Positions 49,980 through 58,899 are shown, counted from the stretch's first letter. The stretch: DNA of 64,000 nucleotides from Owenweeksia sp965214115 (GCA_965214115.1 CBDCAU010000002.1:186001-250000), one strand, 5' to 3'. Numbers and translations are program-made. Notes: generated by a model not told the origin, from the letters alone.

Positions 49980-51692
49980 ATGAAAGCGTTTAAATCAATC
50001 GGGGCAGTGGCCGTGGCAAGTTTGTTCAGCCAACCATTAAAGGCTCAAAGCGAGATACTTTGGTTAGAGGGTTCGGACATTGGGAATTTCTTCATCTGCA
50101 TTATTTCCGGTATTCTGTTGGCCTTTGCTTTCCAATTTTTATTGACCAACCTTGGGGTCGCCATCGGTGTTACCGCCATTGGAAATCTCAAGGAGTCGGA
50201 TTCCGGTTCATCCTCCTCCTCTTCCGGCAAAGATTCCGACTCTACTCCGGTCGGCGTAAAAATTTCTACCGGCTTCGGCATCTTTTTGCTGATATCGATG
50301 TGCATCACGCTCTTCTTCGCCTCGTTGATTGCCGTTAAGCTCACTTTGATTCCCAGCAACCTCATCGGGTTCACTTTGGGACTGGTCATCTGGGCGGGCT
50401 ACCTGTTGCTGTGGCTTTATCTGGACAGCAAGGCTATTTCCAGCTTACTGGGATCTGTGGTCTCCACTATTAAAAACGGGTTGGGAGCGGGTGCTTCGGC
50501 CGTAGATAGTTTGGTAGGCACCAGCCCCGCCGGAGAAGCCAAGAAAGTGGCCAAAAGCACCATTCAAACCGTGACCGAGGAGGTGCGCAAAGAATTTGAT
50601 TCGTCTGCACTGGAAAACAAACTGGATGAATACGTAAAGAAATTGAAGCCGCAATCCTTCGATCTGAACAATATCCAAGATCATTTGGCCGATTTGCTCA
50701 ACCAAGTGGAAGTAAAGGAAATGGGTTCCAAAGATCCGGAAACCACCAAGAAGATGATCCTCGAAGTGGCGAGCGAACAACCCAATTTTTCCAAAGAGGA
50801 CCAGCAGAAGCTGAGCGATGCTTTTGACAAAGCCAAAGAAATATGGCAGAAAGATGGTTCCAAAGAAGACAAGGCCGTGGAAGCCGTGGGCGAATTCACC
50901 CCGCTGAGCGAGGAGGATGCGCAGAAATATAAAGATAAAGTGGCGCGGTACCTCAAGGATTCGGGGCGGGATGAACTAAAGCCCGAAAATTTGCAAAAGG
51001 ATATCGAAAAAATTCTGAGCGACCCGCAATCCACGCCAGACGTGGTGCGCAACCGTGCCAGTATGTTCGACCGCGATACACTGACTGCCCTGATTTCCGC
51101 TCCATCGGGCGTATCGCAACAAGATGCCCAAAAGTATGTGCGCAAAGTGGAGAACGTGTTTAAGCAAATTACGGACAGCACCTCCTCTTCCAGCAGCGAT
51201 GGAAGCTCTTCTAATTATAAAAAGAACACCAACGGCAATCAAAGCGAGGAGGGGAAAAACAAGGCTAAGCAAGCCACCCAAAAATGGTTCAACCAAATGG
51301 AGCAACCCGAACTGAGCTATGACCAATTAAAAGGTGATTTGAACCGCATTATGGACGACCCCAGCAGTTCGCCCACCGTTATCAAAAACCGCCTGAACCG
51401 GATGGACAGCGATTCTGTGAAGGCATTGTTGAGCAACAACCCTATGATAAGCGAAGACCAAGCGGCCCAATTTCTCGGGACGATCGAAGATGCCAAAGAA
51501 ACGGTATTGCAAAAAGTGGACGAAGTGGAGCGCACCGTGAAGGAGCGGATGAACGACGCCAAGCGGGAAGCCCTGAAACAAGCAGAAGCCGCCCGCAAAA
51601 CGGCAATGGCCGCGGCGTGGTGGTTTTTCATAGCCTCGGTGGCAGGGGGCGCGGCGTCCGCTTTTGGCGGGATGTTGGCCTTGAACTTTTAA
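49980..51692 (+). CDS. Large membrane protein of unknown function with a duplicated helical module
   Basis: 570 residues. An N-terminal signal-like segment ('AVAVASLFSQPLKAQ') is followed by helices at about 30-60, 95-120 and 125-150, a Ser-rich loop, a long charged helical region, and a C-terminal helix ('AAWWFFIASVAGGAASAFGG'). Two copies of one module are visible: 'LQKDIEKILSDPQSTPDVV' then 'NRASMFDRDTLTALIS' near residues 335-375, and 'LKGDLNRIMDDPSSSPTVI' then 'NRLNRMDSDSVKALLS' near 450-490. A late coiled coil ('LQKVDEVERTVKERMNDAKR') follows. I do not recognise the family. It is a single gene with a strong terminator. Confidence 0.8.
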   Translation: MKAFKSIGAVAVASLFSQPLKAQSEILWLEGSDIGNFFICIISGILLAFAFQFLLTNLGVAIGVTAIGNLKESDSGSSSSSSGKDSDSTPVGVKISTGFGIFLLISMCITLFFASLIAVKLTLIPSNLIGFTLGLVIWAGYLLLWLYLDSKAISSLLGSVVSTIKNGLGAGASAVDSLVGTSPAGEAKKVAKSTIQTVTEEVRKEFDSSALENKLDEYVKKLKPQSFDLNNIQDHLADLLNQVEVKEMGSKDPETTKKMILEVASEQPNFSKEDQQKLSDAFDKAKEIWQKDGSKEDKAVEAVGEFTPLSEEDAQKYKDKVARYLKDSGRDELKPENLQKDIEKILSDPQSTPDVVRNRASMFDRDTLTALISAPSGVSQQDAQKYVRKVENVFKQITDSTSSSSSDGSSSNYKKNTNGNQSEEGKNKAKQATQKWFNQMEQPELSYDQLKGDLNRIMDDPSSSPTVIKNRLNRMDSDSVKALLSNNPMISEDQAAQFLGTIEDAKETVLQKVDEVERTVKERMNDAKREALKQAEAARKTAMAAAWWFFIASVAGGAASAFGGMLALNF

Positions 51693-51705
51693 AATATCTA
51701 ACAAC

Positions 51706-51736
51706 GACCCCTCTATTTTTTAGAGGGGTCTTTTTT
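51706..51736 (+). terminator. Rho-independent terminator after the 570-residue membrane protein
   Basis: GACCCCTCTA / TAGAGGGGTC, perfect 10-bp stem with a TTTTT loop, followed by six Ts. 14 nt past the stop at 51692. Confidence 0.95.
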
Positions 51737-51773
51737 GTTGAAATAACGGATTTAACATTTATTTTTTTTTAAA

Positions 51774-52625
51774 ATGAGCAAACCCAAAGAATTCCCAAAA
51801 CAAGAACAAGACAAACAGCCCGGCGAGGAACACAAAATGAACCCCGAGCCGGAAATCATCCGCGACAATTACCGAGACTGCGGAAAATTGAAAGATAAAG
51901 TGGCCCTGATTACCGGCGGCGACAGCGGCATCGGGCGGGCGGTGGCGGTGCACTTTGCGCGCGAGGGCGCGGACGTGGCCATTGTTTATTTGGATGAAAA
52001 CCAAGATGCCGAAGAAACCCAAAAGCTGGTGGAGAAGGAAGGTCGCGACTGCTTGATTATCCAAGGCGACATTCAAAAGAAGAAATTCTGCAAGACTTTG
52101 ATTAAGAAGTGTTTGGACAAATTTGATAAGTTGGATATTTTGGTGAACAACGCCGCCGTGCAATTCCCGCACGATTCCATCGAAGAAATAGAGGACGAAA
52201 ATTTGGAGCAGACTTTCAATACCAATATTCTGGCGCTCATACGCATCACCAAAGAAGCCGTGCCACACTTAAAAGAAGGCGCGCGCATCATCAATTCCAC
52301 CTCGGTGACGGCCTACCGGGGCAGCGACCATTTGTTGGATTATTCCTCCACCAAGGGCGCGATCACCTCTTTTACCCGCTCGCTGGCCAAGAGCTTGGCG
52401 GACAAAAAAATCTTGGTGAACGGAGTGGCGCCCGGCCCAATTTGGACGCCGCTCATCCCCGCCACTTTCGATTCGGTGGAAGATTTTGGACAAGACACGC
52501 CCTTGGGCCGCGCCGGCCAGCCCAGCGAGGTGGCGCCGGCTTATGTATTTTTGGCTTCGGAAGATGCGAGCTATATCACGGGGCAGGTGATCCACGTCAA
52601 TGGCGGGGAAATCATAAACGGCTAA
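51774..52625 (+). CDS. SDR family oxidoreductase (YghA / general-stress-protein-39 type)
   Basis: 283 residues. The N-terminal extension 'FPKQEQDKQPGEEHKMNPEP' is typical of this stress-related subgroup. Then 'ALITGGDSGIGRAVAVHFA' (cofactor), 'LVNNAAVQFPHDSIEEI', 'INSTSVTAYRGSDHLLDYSS' with the catalytic Ser and Tyr, 'TKGAITSFTRSLAKSL' with the Lys, 'GVAPGPIWTPLIPATF' and 'ITGQVIHVNGGEI'. It follows a terminator and so has its own promoter. Substrate unknown; homologues are induced under general stress. Confidence 0.92.
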   Translation: MSKPKEFPKQEQDKQPGEEHKMNPEPEIIRDNYRDCGKLKDKVALITGGDSGIGRAVAVHFAREGADVAIVYLDENQDAEETQKLVEKEGRDCLIIQGDIQKKKFCKTLIKKCLDKFDKLDILVNNAAVQFPHDSIEEIEDENLEQTFNTNILALIRITKEAVPHLKEGARIINSTSVTAYRGSDHLLDYSSTKGAITSFTRSLAKSLADKKILVNGVAPGPIWTPLIPATFDSVEDFGQDTPLGRAGQPSEVAPAYVFLASEDASYITGQVIHVNGGEIING

Positions 52626-52790
52626 CGGAGGGGTCTTTTTATTGCGGTCGGCCCAGCGCTGGAAGAAGCTGCCTGCCGAATTCCCGAAGCGGAACACGAG
52701 GTAGAGCAAGATGGCGTTCAACAAGACCGATATCCCAGTGGTCACCATTATGGCCCGATCGTCCTTTAAAATTCCATAGACCGTCCGTAA
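52626..52790 (-). pseudogene. Remnant of a SemiSWEET sugar-transporter gene (C-terminal half)
   Basis: The minus strand reads 'LRTVYGILKDDRAIMVTTG' and 'ISVLLNAILLYLVFRFG', clearly parallel to 'LWTVYGIFKNDIAIIVANS' and 'VSVVLNAFLLFLLFKYG' of the intact SemiSWEET gene at 58015-58284. Helix 1 and the Pro-Gln region are missing, and the frame runs on into antisense of the SDR gene. The remnant abuts the SDR stop. Confidence 0.72.
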
Positions 52791-52870
52791 GGCGACCCGC
52801 TCAGTTGTACGAGGCACCACCGTTTAAATCTCGTTGAACCCTTAGGTTGATTTCGGTTTAGAAACTTAAA

Positions 52871-53125
52871 ATGAATGAACCGTTCAATAAAGTAAAAGAA
52901 GCGCATTTAAGGTTCGCCACTGCGAGAGGAAATGAATGCACTTATTGCCCATCAGAAGTTGCACGCGAAGTATTTCCTAATTCTTGGCGGGAGAAAATGG
53001 ATTTCGTAAGAACCGTGGCGGAGGATTTAGTGGAATCTCAACAGTTGGTGGTCTTGCAAAAAGGAAAAGTTATTTCTCAAAAAGCCAATGAGACGAAAGG
53101 CCCAATCCGTTTGCGGAAAAAATAA
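52871..53125 (+). CDS. DUF3253 family protein
   Basis: 84 residues. The central 'ECTYCPSEVAREVFPNSWRE' and the end 'VLQKGKVISQKANETKGPIR' match the DUF3253 pattern (Cys-Pro-Ser-Glu-Val-Ala-Arg, Trp-Arg, Gln-Lys-Gly, Gly-Pro-Ile-Arg). The family is a small winged-helix-like domain of unknown role. Single gene; the 242 bases after it hold a GAAACGCT/AGCGTTTC hairpin (53229-53253) without a T-tract and nothing else I recognise. Confidence 0.85.
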   Translation: MNEPFNKVKEAHLRFATARGNECTYCPSEVAREVFPNSWREKMDFVRTVAEDLVESQQLVVLQKGKVISQKANETKGPIRLRKK

Positions 53126-53367
53126 ACGGTCGAAAGCGGTTGCTATGGAAAAGGATATTCTTAACAAGTAATTGTCATACAGATGGGCAACAATACCCAT
53201 TGGTCGTACTATAAAATTTCTTGTGGAAGAAACGCTTCGTAAAGGAGCGTTTCAATTATTCGTAGCTTGAAAAAGCTGACCGCTATACATTCTCTGACCT
53301 TTAGTTAAAAATCTTGAAGCGAGTTTTTGCGAAAGGCGTTTCGCTCAATCCCTCCAATTATTGATAC

Positions 53368-54828
53368 CTATTCCACCAAGTTGTCTGGGATGAAATCCTG
53401 CGCAGAGATTTTATCGGTTTTGTACAAGTTCAAGTTTTGAGACAGTTCAAAAAGATGGGCTTCGGTTTCAAAAAAATGCATCATATACCCCGCCGTGTTT
53501 ATAAAAGCCACCCCATCACCTATTTGCGGCAGTTGCGGTACACTGATTTTCCGTTTCAACAAAATATCCCTTTCTAAACAATACGCACCAGTAAAAAACA
53601 CCCGAGCGGGTTCATCCCATTTGGATGGATTTTTATAAATGATATATGGGTCTAAAAGAAAGTCTGCGCTTGAACTCATCATTTGGGTCATATTCATTTC
53701 AAGCCCTATCAGCCATTGTCCTTTAGAATCTTGTTTCCGGTGCGCCACTTTTGCAATGGTAATTCCGGTTTGATCCAGCAGTGAGCGGCCCGGTTCAATT
53801 CTCAATTCGATTTGTGAATCTTTGAGCGCTTGTGCGTTGGTTTCTTTGGTTTCGGGCGAGGTATAGTCCAAGACTTCCCTCAAAAACGCGGTGCCATTTA
53901 CCTTGTTAAAATAGGGATAGGTTTTCAATTTTCCAGTTAGCTTTCCATTTATTATTTCATAACCCAAACCATCGCCATTAAATGTGAGATTCGTATCACA
54001 ATTGGCAACCGCTTCCTTAAGATTGAATTCAAAGTCTTTCCATTGCTGCTCGTTTTCTAAATAATTCATTAATATACCACCACCAATATCGATGAAGGAG
54101 AGTTCATAGCCTTTGACATTCAAAGTTTTGACGAGCATTATACAATCGGATAAAGCTTTGCCGCGCTGCAATGTGGAATACCCATCCAGATGAAAATGCA
54201 GACCTTTAAGAGTTAGATTTTCATATCGATTTCCCACGCCGAAGTTTTCTACAACAAACTGCTCCACCATTTCAATATCAAATCCAAAACGGCTGTACAA
54301 CTTTTTATCCCCTACCACAAAACCGCTTACCCTAATCCCTACCCTCGCTTTTCGGTTGAGTTCTTTCGCGATACCATCCGCCTGATGGCATTCATCCTGA
54401 TTATCTAAAATAATTGGCACGTCGTTTTGTAGGGCAAGCTGATATTGGTCCTTATTTTTTATGGCCGATGTAAGCACTAAATTTTCGCCGTTTCCGCCCA
54501 AGGCAATGCTTTGTTTCAATTCTCTGAAACTGGCCGTATCCACGCCAATTCCGGAGGTGAAAGCTTGCTTTACCAGCGATTTGGATTTATTGGCTTTTCG
54601 GGCATAGAAAATCTGATATTTTAAGTCGTATTCTTGAAACAGTTTTTTGAAGGTTTGAATGGTCTCAGAGAATGTGGGCAAATGATGAATGTTGATGGGT
54701 GATGAAAATTTGCGAAAAAGTTCGTCCATCAAAGCCTTGTCCTCAAACAAATGATGCATCCATTCGGAAGTAACAGGGGTTAGTCCAGCTTGTGGATTTC
54801 CTTTACTATAGTTCGAAACCTCTTTCAT
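53368..54828 (-). CDS. Y4yA-family PLP-dependent decarboxylase (diaminopimelate/SbnH-like)
   Basis: 486 residues, alanine-racemase-fold (type III) PLP enzyme. The PLP lysine lies in 'YQIFYARKANKSKSLVKQA' (near residue 80), 'GIGVDTASFRELKQSIALGG' follows, then 'GLHFHLDGYSTLQRG', the glycine loop 'LSFIDIGGGILMNYLE', 'LRIEPGRSLLDQTGITIAK', and near the C-terminus 'FFTGAYCLERDIL' with the Cys of the active site. Longer than DAP decarboxylase (about 420). It probably decarboxylates or racemises an amino-acid-derived intermediate made by the two genes upstream, 9 nt away. The region has lower GC than its surroundings. Confidence 0.85.
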   Translation of the reverse strand: MKEVSNYSKGNPQAGLTPVTSEWMHHLFEDKALMDELFRKFSSPINIHHLPTFSETIQTFKKLFQEYDLKYQIFYARKANKSKSLVKQAFTSGIGVDTASFRELKQSIALGGNGENLVLTSAIKNKDQYQLALQNDVPIILDNQDECHQADGIAKELNRKARVGIRVSGFVVGDKKLYSRFGFDIEMVEQFVVENFGVGNRYENLTLKGLHFHLDGYSTLQRGKALSDCIMLVKTLNVKGYELSFIDIGGGILMNYLENEQQWKDFEFNLKEAVANCDTNLTFNGDGLGYEIINGKLTGKLKTYPYFNKVNGTAFLREVLDYTSPETKETNAQALKDSQIELRIEPGRSLLDQTGITIAKVAHRKQDSKGQWLIGLEMNMTQMMSSSADFLLDPYIIYKNPSKWDEPARVFFTGAYCLERDILLKRKISVPQLPQIGDGVAFINTAGYMMHFFETEAHLFELSQNLNLYKTDKISAQDFIPDNLVE

Positions 54829-54837
54829 TTTTATAAT

Positions 54838-56613
54838 CTAAAAGTTTTGTTTTTGCTTAAGTAGTGCTGCAATATCCTGCGCCCATTCTGATGCTAAATT
54901 GTTCCGGTGCCTGGACAGGGTATCGTTGTCAAACGTGGCACCTTCCGTAGGAGTGCCATATAGCCTGATGCGTTTTTGTAGGTTGCCGAGGCTGTCAATA
55001 AGATGTCCTTTAGCGTCAATATCCATATTTCGCGGCGTGTAATTCCCCTCATTTTGATTGACGTATTCACGAGCCAGACCATCTTCTAAAAGATTGGAAT
55101 ACAATAGGTTCCTGTCATTTTTAGGTACTCTTGCATTGATAAGGTAGTTCGCCGTGGTTTTATTTTGACCTTGTTCAAGACTATACCCTGCTCCATTGGT
55201 ATCAGTAGATGTAGCCACTCGCGGACTACGGACAAAACTGAAATCTACCAGACCCGCTTCGGCAAGTGCTATCATCTTTTTCATATTATCCACGGGGGGG
55301 CCATAAGCTATGCGGTTGAATACACCGAAATAGAAATTGTCAAAGCGTTGGTGAGAATCGGCATCCAAACCTGAAAAACTGTAGAGCTCATTAAAAACGG
55401 GACTGATTTTTCGCCAAGTGGCTGCGGCGGTCATATATCCACTTTGGGAAGTACCTGCGTCCGCTTCCCTTATCAGGAATTTCATATAACCCTCCACCTC
55501 ATTATGAGACAGTTGCTCGTGGCCTTGAAAGGGATTTACGATAAAATCCCAACAAAATTTTTCCTCGCTTGGATAGGATTTGTGAAAATGATCTATCTGA
55601 CTTTTCACTTTAGTGTCATCGGAATGAAATTCTAAATCCCAACCATATTTTTTAAATAGAACAGTGTAGTAACTAAATTTAAATTCCTTTTTTATCAAAG
55701 GCAGAATGTCCTTCTGAAAAGAGCAATAGGGTTTAGTTTGCAGCGCCGCGATATTTTCTTTCGAGAAATAGTGTAAAGAGCTATTATCTTCTGGCGCATC
55801 GCCCCGTGGTATCATAGGAGGTCCGGTTCTTGAAAAAGGATAGATTTTCTGAGGCTCAAACCCAGAAGCCAAATAGCTCAGATTTTTACCAGCTTTTAGT
55901 TCAAACGTTCCACCCCTCCCTTCCGTCAGAGCAAGAATTGCATCAATACAAGTAAGCCCAAAACCCTTGATGGCAACTTTAGAGTTAGCTTCAATAAAAC
56001 TAAGTTTACTGGAGGTGGGATAAATAAAATCAATGTTCGTATCCGATGTATTTTCTGAATCGAAATGAGCGCCGTTCCCCAAATGTCCAGTGGTAAGCAT
56101 CAAAGTGTCGAATACCACTTGCCCAACCTCCTTGTTCTCTTTTGTATGCAGCACAAATCGCTCATTGCATTTTGAAATGCGTTGAACGGTAGCCACATAA
56201 GGTATAATTTCTACGTTCGCGGGCGCCTTCCTTTTTAATTCAGCAAAAGTTTCCAGTAAATATTGGCCCACTAAACTTCGGGGGGCAAACTTATCTTGAA
56301 TAGTTTTTATGGATGTACCCATTTTGGCCGCCAGCCATTCCGCAAAACTTGGTGAATCTTCTACGATGGCCTCGGGCAATTTCCGCGACCAAGCGTCAAT
56401 GTTTCTATTGGCATAGTTCATTATCAAATAAGGTGGCTGGTCACAGCGGTACACATTTCCCGCACCAAAGTAGCCGTTTTGGTTAAAGATATAGATGGCT
56501 ATCGGGATATGAATATTCTTGGATTTTAGATGAGCTAAAAGACGTTCGAAAGCATACAGCCCTTTCGGCCCAAAACCAATAATTGCAATGTTGAATGTAG
56601 AAGATAAGGTCAT
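54838..56613 (-). CDS. FAD/NAD(P)-binding protein (FAD_NAD_binding_9 type)
   Basis: 591 residues from ATG 56613; a TTG at 56637 overlapping the upstream stop is possible. Rossmann motif 'FNIAIIGFGPKGLYAFERLL' at the N-terminus, then 'GYFGAGNVYRCDQPPYLIMNY', 'SFAEWLAAKMG', second glycine motif 'SKVAIKGFGLTCIDAILAL', and late 'NAGYSLEQGQNKTTANYLIN'-like residues with 'LINARVPKNDRNLLYSNLL'. Members often sit in siderophore or amino-acid-derived metabolite clusters; a redox step on the product of the SbnA-like enzyme is the simplest guess. It is the middle gene of the three-gene operon. Confidence 0.82.
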   Translation of the reverse strand: MTLSSTFNIAIIGFGPKGLYAFERLLAHLKSKNIHIPIAIYIFNQNGYFGAGNVYRCDQPPYLIMNYANRNIDAWSRKLPEAIVEDSPSFAEWLAAKMGTSIKTIQDKFAPRSLVGQYLLETFAELKRKAPANVEIIPYVATVQRISKCNERFVLHTKENKEVGQVVFDTLMLTTGHLGNGAHFDSENTSDTNIDFIYPTSSKLSFIEANSKVAIKGFGLTCIDAILALTEGRGGTFELKAGKNLSYLASGFEPQKIYPFSRTGPPMIPRGDAPEDNSSLHYFSKENIAALQTKPYCSFQKDILPLIKKEFKFSYYTVLFKKYGWDLEFHSDDTKVKSQIDHFHKSYPSEEKFCWDFIVNPFQGHEQLSHNEVEGYMKFLIREADAGTSQSGYMTAAATWRKISPVFNELYSFSGLDADSHQRFDNFYFGVFNRIAYGPPVDNMKKMIALAEAGLVDFSFVRSPRVATSTDTNGAGYSLEQGQNKTTANYLINARVPKNDRNLLYSNLLEDGLAREYVNQNEGNYTPRNMDIDAKGHLIDSLGNLQKRIRLYGTPTEGATFDNDTLSRHRNNLASEWAQDIAALLKQKQNF

Positions 56614-56630
56614 TTTGCTATGTTCGGCTT

Positions 56631-57638
56631 TTACCAACCTATAGCTGAATTAGCGATGTTGCGATACTGGGGAAATTCTTTTGATATCCATTCTACGTTG
56701 TAAATGGTGTCTAAATAGCGCTCGCCTCGGTCGCTCAACAAAAAAACACAATTCGCATCATCCTCAAGGTTAGTCGCATAGTTCTCAATGGCCGTGATGA
56801 CCCCGCCCGTGGAACCTCCACAGAGGATTCCTTCCTTTTTCAACAAAGACCAACAGCCCTCTATACAATCCAAATCCGTGACTTCTAAATTATCATAAAT
56901 AGATTCCGTTTTCAAAAATTGAGATGCCACACCCGCGCCGTGGCCCGGAATAAGTCGTTTTCTTGATTTGCCTCCAAAGAGTACACTACCTCTTGCATCC
57001 ACCGCCGCAAGCTTGGTTCTCAAGTTGTTCTTGATGATAAAATCTGCATAACCCATTAAAGTGCCGCAAGTACTGGTTGCCACGAAAATATAATCGACGT
57101 TGCCGTTCATAGCCTCCATTATTTCTCTAATGGTTCGATGATGTGACAAGGGATTATTGACATTTCCATATTGGTTTGTCCAAAAACTGTTGGGAATTTT
57201 TTCTAATAATTCTTCCACTTTTTGCAATCGCGCGGCTAAAAATCCGCCTGTCGGAAGGGGCTCTTTAACTAATTCGATTGCAGCGCCGTAGGCCCGCAGA
57301 AGTTTTTCGGTATGGGCGTTAAGATTTGGATCTGCCACAATCACAAGTTTTAAATCATAAAAAATACAGGCTTGCGCCAAGCCCAAAGCCATATTGCCGG
57401 AGCTGGATTCTACGATGGTGTCGCCAGCTTTGATTAAACCCTCATCGATGGCTCGGTGAATGATAAACGAGGCAGTACGGTCTTTTACGCTTCCCGATGG
57501 ATTGGCCGCTTCTAATTTTCCATAGAAATTAGCGCCGTATTGGGGAAATAAATGCCGAAGCCGTATCAAGGGTGTTTGCCCGATGGCTTCAATTATATTT
57601 CCAGAAATTTTGGTGTCTTGAGAAGTTTTCAGTAACAT
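56631..57638 (-). CDS. SbnA-like PLP-dependent synthase (cysteine synthase family; 2,3-diaminopropionate type)
   Basis: 335 residues, fold type II PLP enzyme. 'IIEAIGQTPLIRLRHLFPQ' at the start, PLP lysine in 'NPSGSVKDRTASFIIHRA' (about residue 52), 'ESSSGNMALGLAQACIFY', 'TNQYGNVNNPLSHHRT', 'IFVATSTCGTLMGYADF', and the phosphate loop 'ILCGGSTGGVITAIENY'. These features, with 'GHGAGVASQFL' in the middle, are closer to SbnA (N-(2-amino-2-carboxyethyl)-L-glutamate synthase) than to CysK. First gene of the operon; the next one starts within or just after its stop. No cysteine-synthesis partners are nearby. Confidence 0.85.
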   Translation of the reverse strand: MLLKTSQDTKISGNIIEAIGQTPLIRLRHLFPQYGANFYGKLEAANPSGSVKDRTASFIIHRAIDEGLIKAGDTIVESSSGNMALGLAQACIFYDLKLVIVADPNLNAHTEKLLRAYGAAIELVKEPLPTGGFLAARLQKVEELLEKIPNSFWTNQYGNVNNPLSHHRTIREIMEAMNGNVDYIFVATSTCGTLMGYADFIIKNNLRTKLAAVDARGSVLFGGKSRKRLIPGHGAGVASQFLKTESIYDNLEVTDLDCIEGCWSLLKKEGILCGGSTGGVITAIENYATNLEDDANCVFLLSDRGERYLDTIYNVEWISKEFPQYRNIANSAIGW

Positions 57639-58014
57639 TTAATCGCAGTAGAGATATGATGAGTGATGTGCCCTAATTTACCTTAAACGCCGTTGAATAA
57701 ATTTGACCACGCTGATGAAGATGATTGTAATAAAGAGTGAGCCGATTTGAAATAATAAGGCATTTAGGCAATCATTTTATTGTACGCATTCCTATGATTG
57801 TCCTTGCACCTTTTTTATTAGAATGCTTAACATAGCCCCCCCACTCCCCCATTAATAAAGTAGGCAATACAAAGCCGCCGATCGCAATGGGAAAAATCAA
57901 TTTGAGATGGGTTGGGATATTTTTCAAAAAATAGTTTCCAAGCCGCTATAGCGACCCTCCCCATACAATATGGGCTATCTGCATTGCATTAAAATTTGTC
58001 GGATGTTGGTCATT
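57639..58014. other. 376-base intergenic region without a recognisable gene
   Basis: AT-rich near 57690-57780, then a C-rich stretch (57832-57850). It separates the 5' end of the SbnA-like operon from the 3' end of the SemiSWEET gene and must hold the operon promoter. No clear TAnnTTTG element, hairpin terminator or ORF was found. Confidence 0.6.
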
Positions 58015-58284
58015 TCATTTTTGGCCACCATATTTGAAAAGCAGGAACAGCAAAAAAGCATTCAGCACCACCGAAACACTATTAGCGACAATTATGGCAA
58101 TGTCGTTTTTGAAGATCCCATAAACCGTCCAAAGGAAAACCCCGCCCAGCAGCACCACGCACCACCGCTTGGAAATGTCGCCCGCTTCTTTCCGGCGCCA
58201 CGTTTTGACCAACTGTGGCACCGCCGCCATCGTGGTCAGCACCCCCGCCGCGAATCCCAAGTAATCGAGCCAAGTCATTCCCAT
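58015..58284 (-). CDS. SemiSWEET-family sugar transporter subunit
   Basis: 89 residues with three hydrophobic helices: 'LDYLGFAAGVLTTMAAVPQLVKTWRR' carrying the Pro-Gln motif, 'WCVVLLGGVFLWTVYGIF', and 'IVANSVSVVLNAFLLFLLF'. This is the single three-helix bundle that dimerises into a sugar-permeable pore. Its ATG (58284) directly abuts the DUF1989 stop, so it is the last gene of the operon. What it carries in this setting, sugar or another small solute, is open. A degenerate relative lies at 52626-52790. Confidence 0.9.
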   Translation of the reverse strand: MGMTWLDYLGFAAGVLTTMAAVPQLVKTWRRKEAGDISKRWCVVLLGGVFLWTVYGIFKNDIAIIVANSVSVVLNAFLLFLLFKYGGQK

Positions 58285-58893
58285 TTAAATTTCATCCAAA
58301 ATTTCCCATTGAATCGGCTTGAACGTCCCGCCGTTGCTGTCTTCCGCCGAGCAGGCCGTCAATCCCACCACCACATCCAGCAGCACCTCGAAGATGATAA
58401 AATCACCCGCCTCACTTTTGGGAGGTTTCACGCTCAGCTTGCCGTCGGGCGCAAATTCCACGTTCATAAAAATGTTGAAGGCGGTGGGGATGTCGTCCGG
58501 TTCAATGCCGAAGGGCCGCAAATTTTCGTGCAGGTTTTCGAAGCAACTCGGATGGTAATCGGTGTTGCCATACATTATTTTGAAAGTTTCGGGGCTGCAC
58601 GGAGCCAGCAGGAAATCGTTGCGGCCGTTGGTGTCCTCTATGATTTTCGCCATTTTTCGGCTGCGGTTGCTCCATAAAAAATGGCCGGCCGTAATCAAAA
58701 TCGTCTCTTCAAAATCCAAGGTTTTGCCCGACGAGATTTTTTCTCGCTGATCTTCGGCATTGAACAAGACCATATCGCTGACCTGCCCGCCCTGCGGGTC
58801 GATTACTTTCAGGAACTGGCCTTTTTTCAATCGGAACGCCGCACCGCTTTGCGGGGAAATCGTGTGCAACTCATTGATGACTTGAAAATCCAT
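58285..58893 (-). CDS. DUF1989 (urea-carboxylase-associated) family protein
   Basis: 202 residues. Cupin-like pattern 'GAAFRLKKGQFLKVIDPQGG' then 'QVSDMVLFNAED', 'GHFLWSNRSRKMAKIIED', 'CSPETFKIMYGNTDYHPSCFEN', 'PTAFNIFMNVEF', and 'GDFIIFEVLLDVVVGLTACS', which match DUF1989. Members accompany urea carboxylase or guanidine-related enzymes elsewhere; no urea carboxylase is present here. It begins 6 nt after the YqcI/YcgG gene and abuts SemiSWEET, so the operon is tight. Catalytic role unknown; metal binding through the conserved Cys/His residues is plausible. Confidence 0.88.
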   Translation of the reverse strand: MDFQVINELHTISPQSGAAFRLKKGQFLKVIDPQGGQVSDMVLFNAEDQREKISSGKTLDFEETILITAGHFLWSNRSRKMAKIIEDTNGRNDFLLAPCSPETFKIMYGNTDYHPSCFENLHENLRPFGIEPDDIPTAFNIFMNVEFAPDGKLSVKPPKSEAGDFIIFEVLLDVVVGLTACSAEDSNGGTFKPIQWEILDEI

Positions 58894-58899
58894 TCTTGT

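Noticed and set aside
52269..52820. 183-codon minus-strand ORF
   Set aside because: Only its first third matches SemiSWEET; the rest is antisense to the SDR gene. Treated as a gene remnant.
53229..53253. GAAACGCT/AGCGTTTC hairpin as a terminator of the DUF3253 gene
   Set aside because: No T-tract on either side and over 100 bases past the stop.
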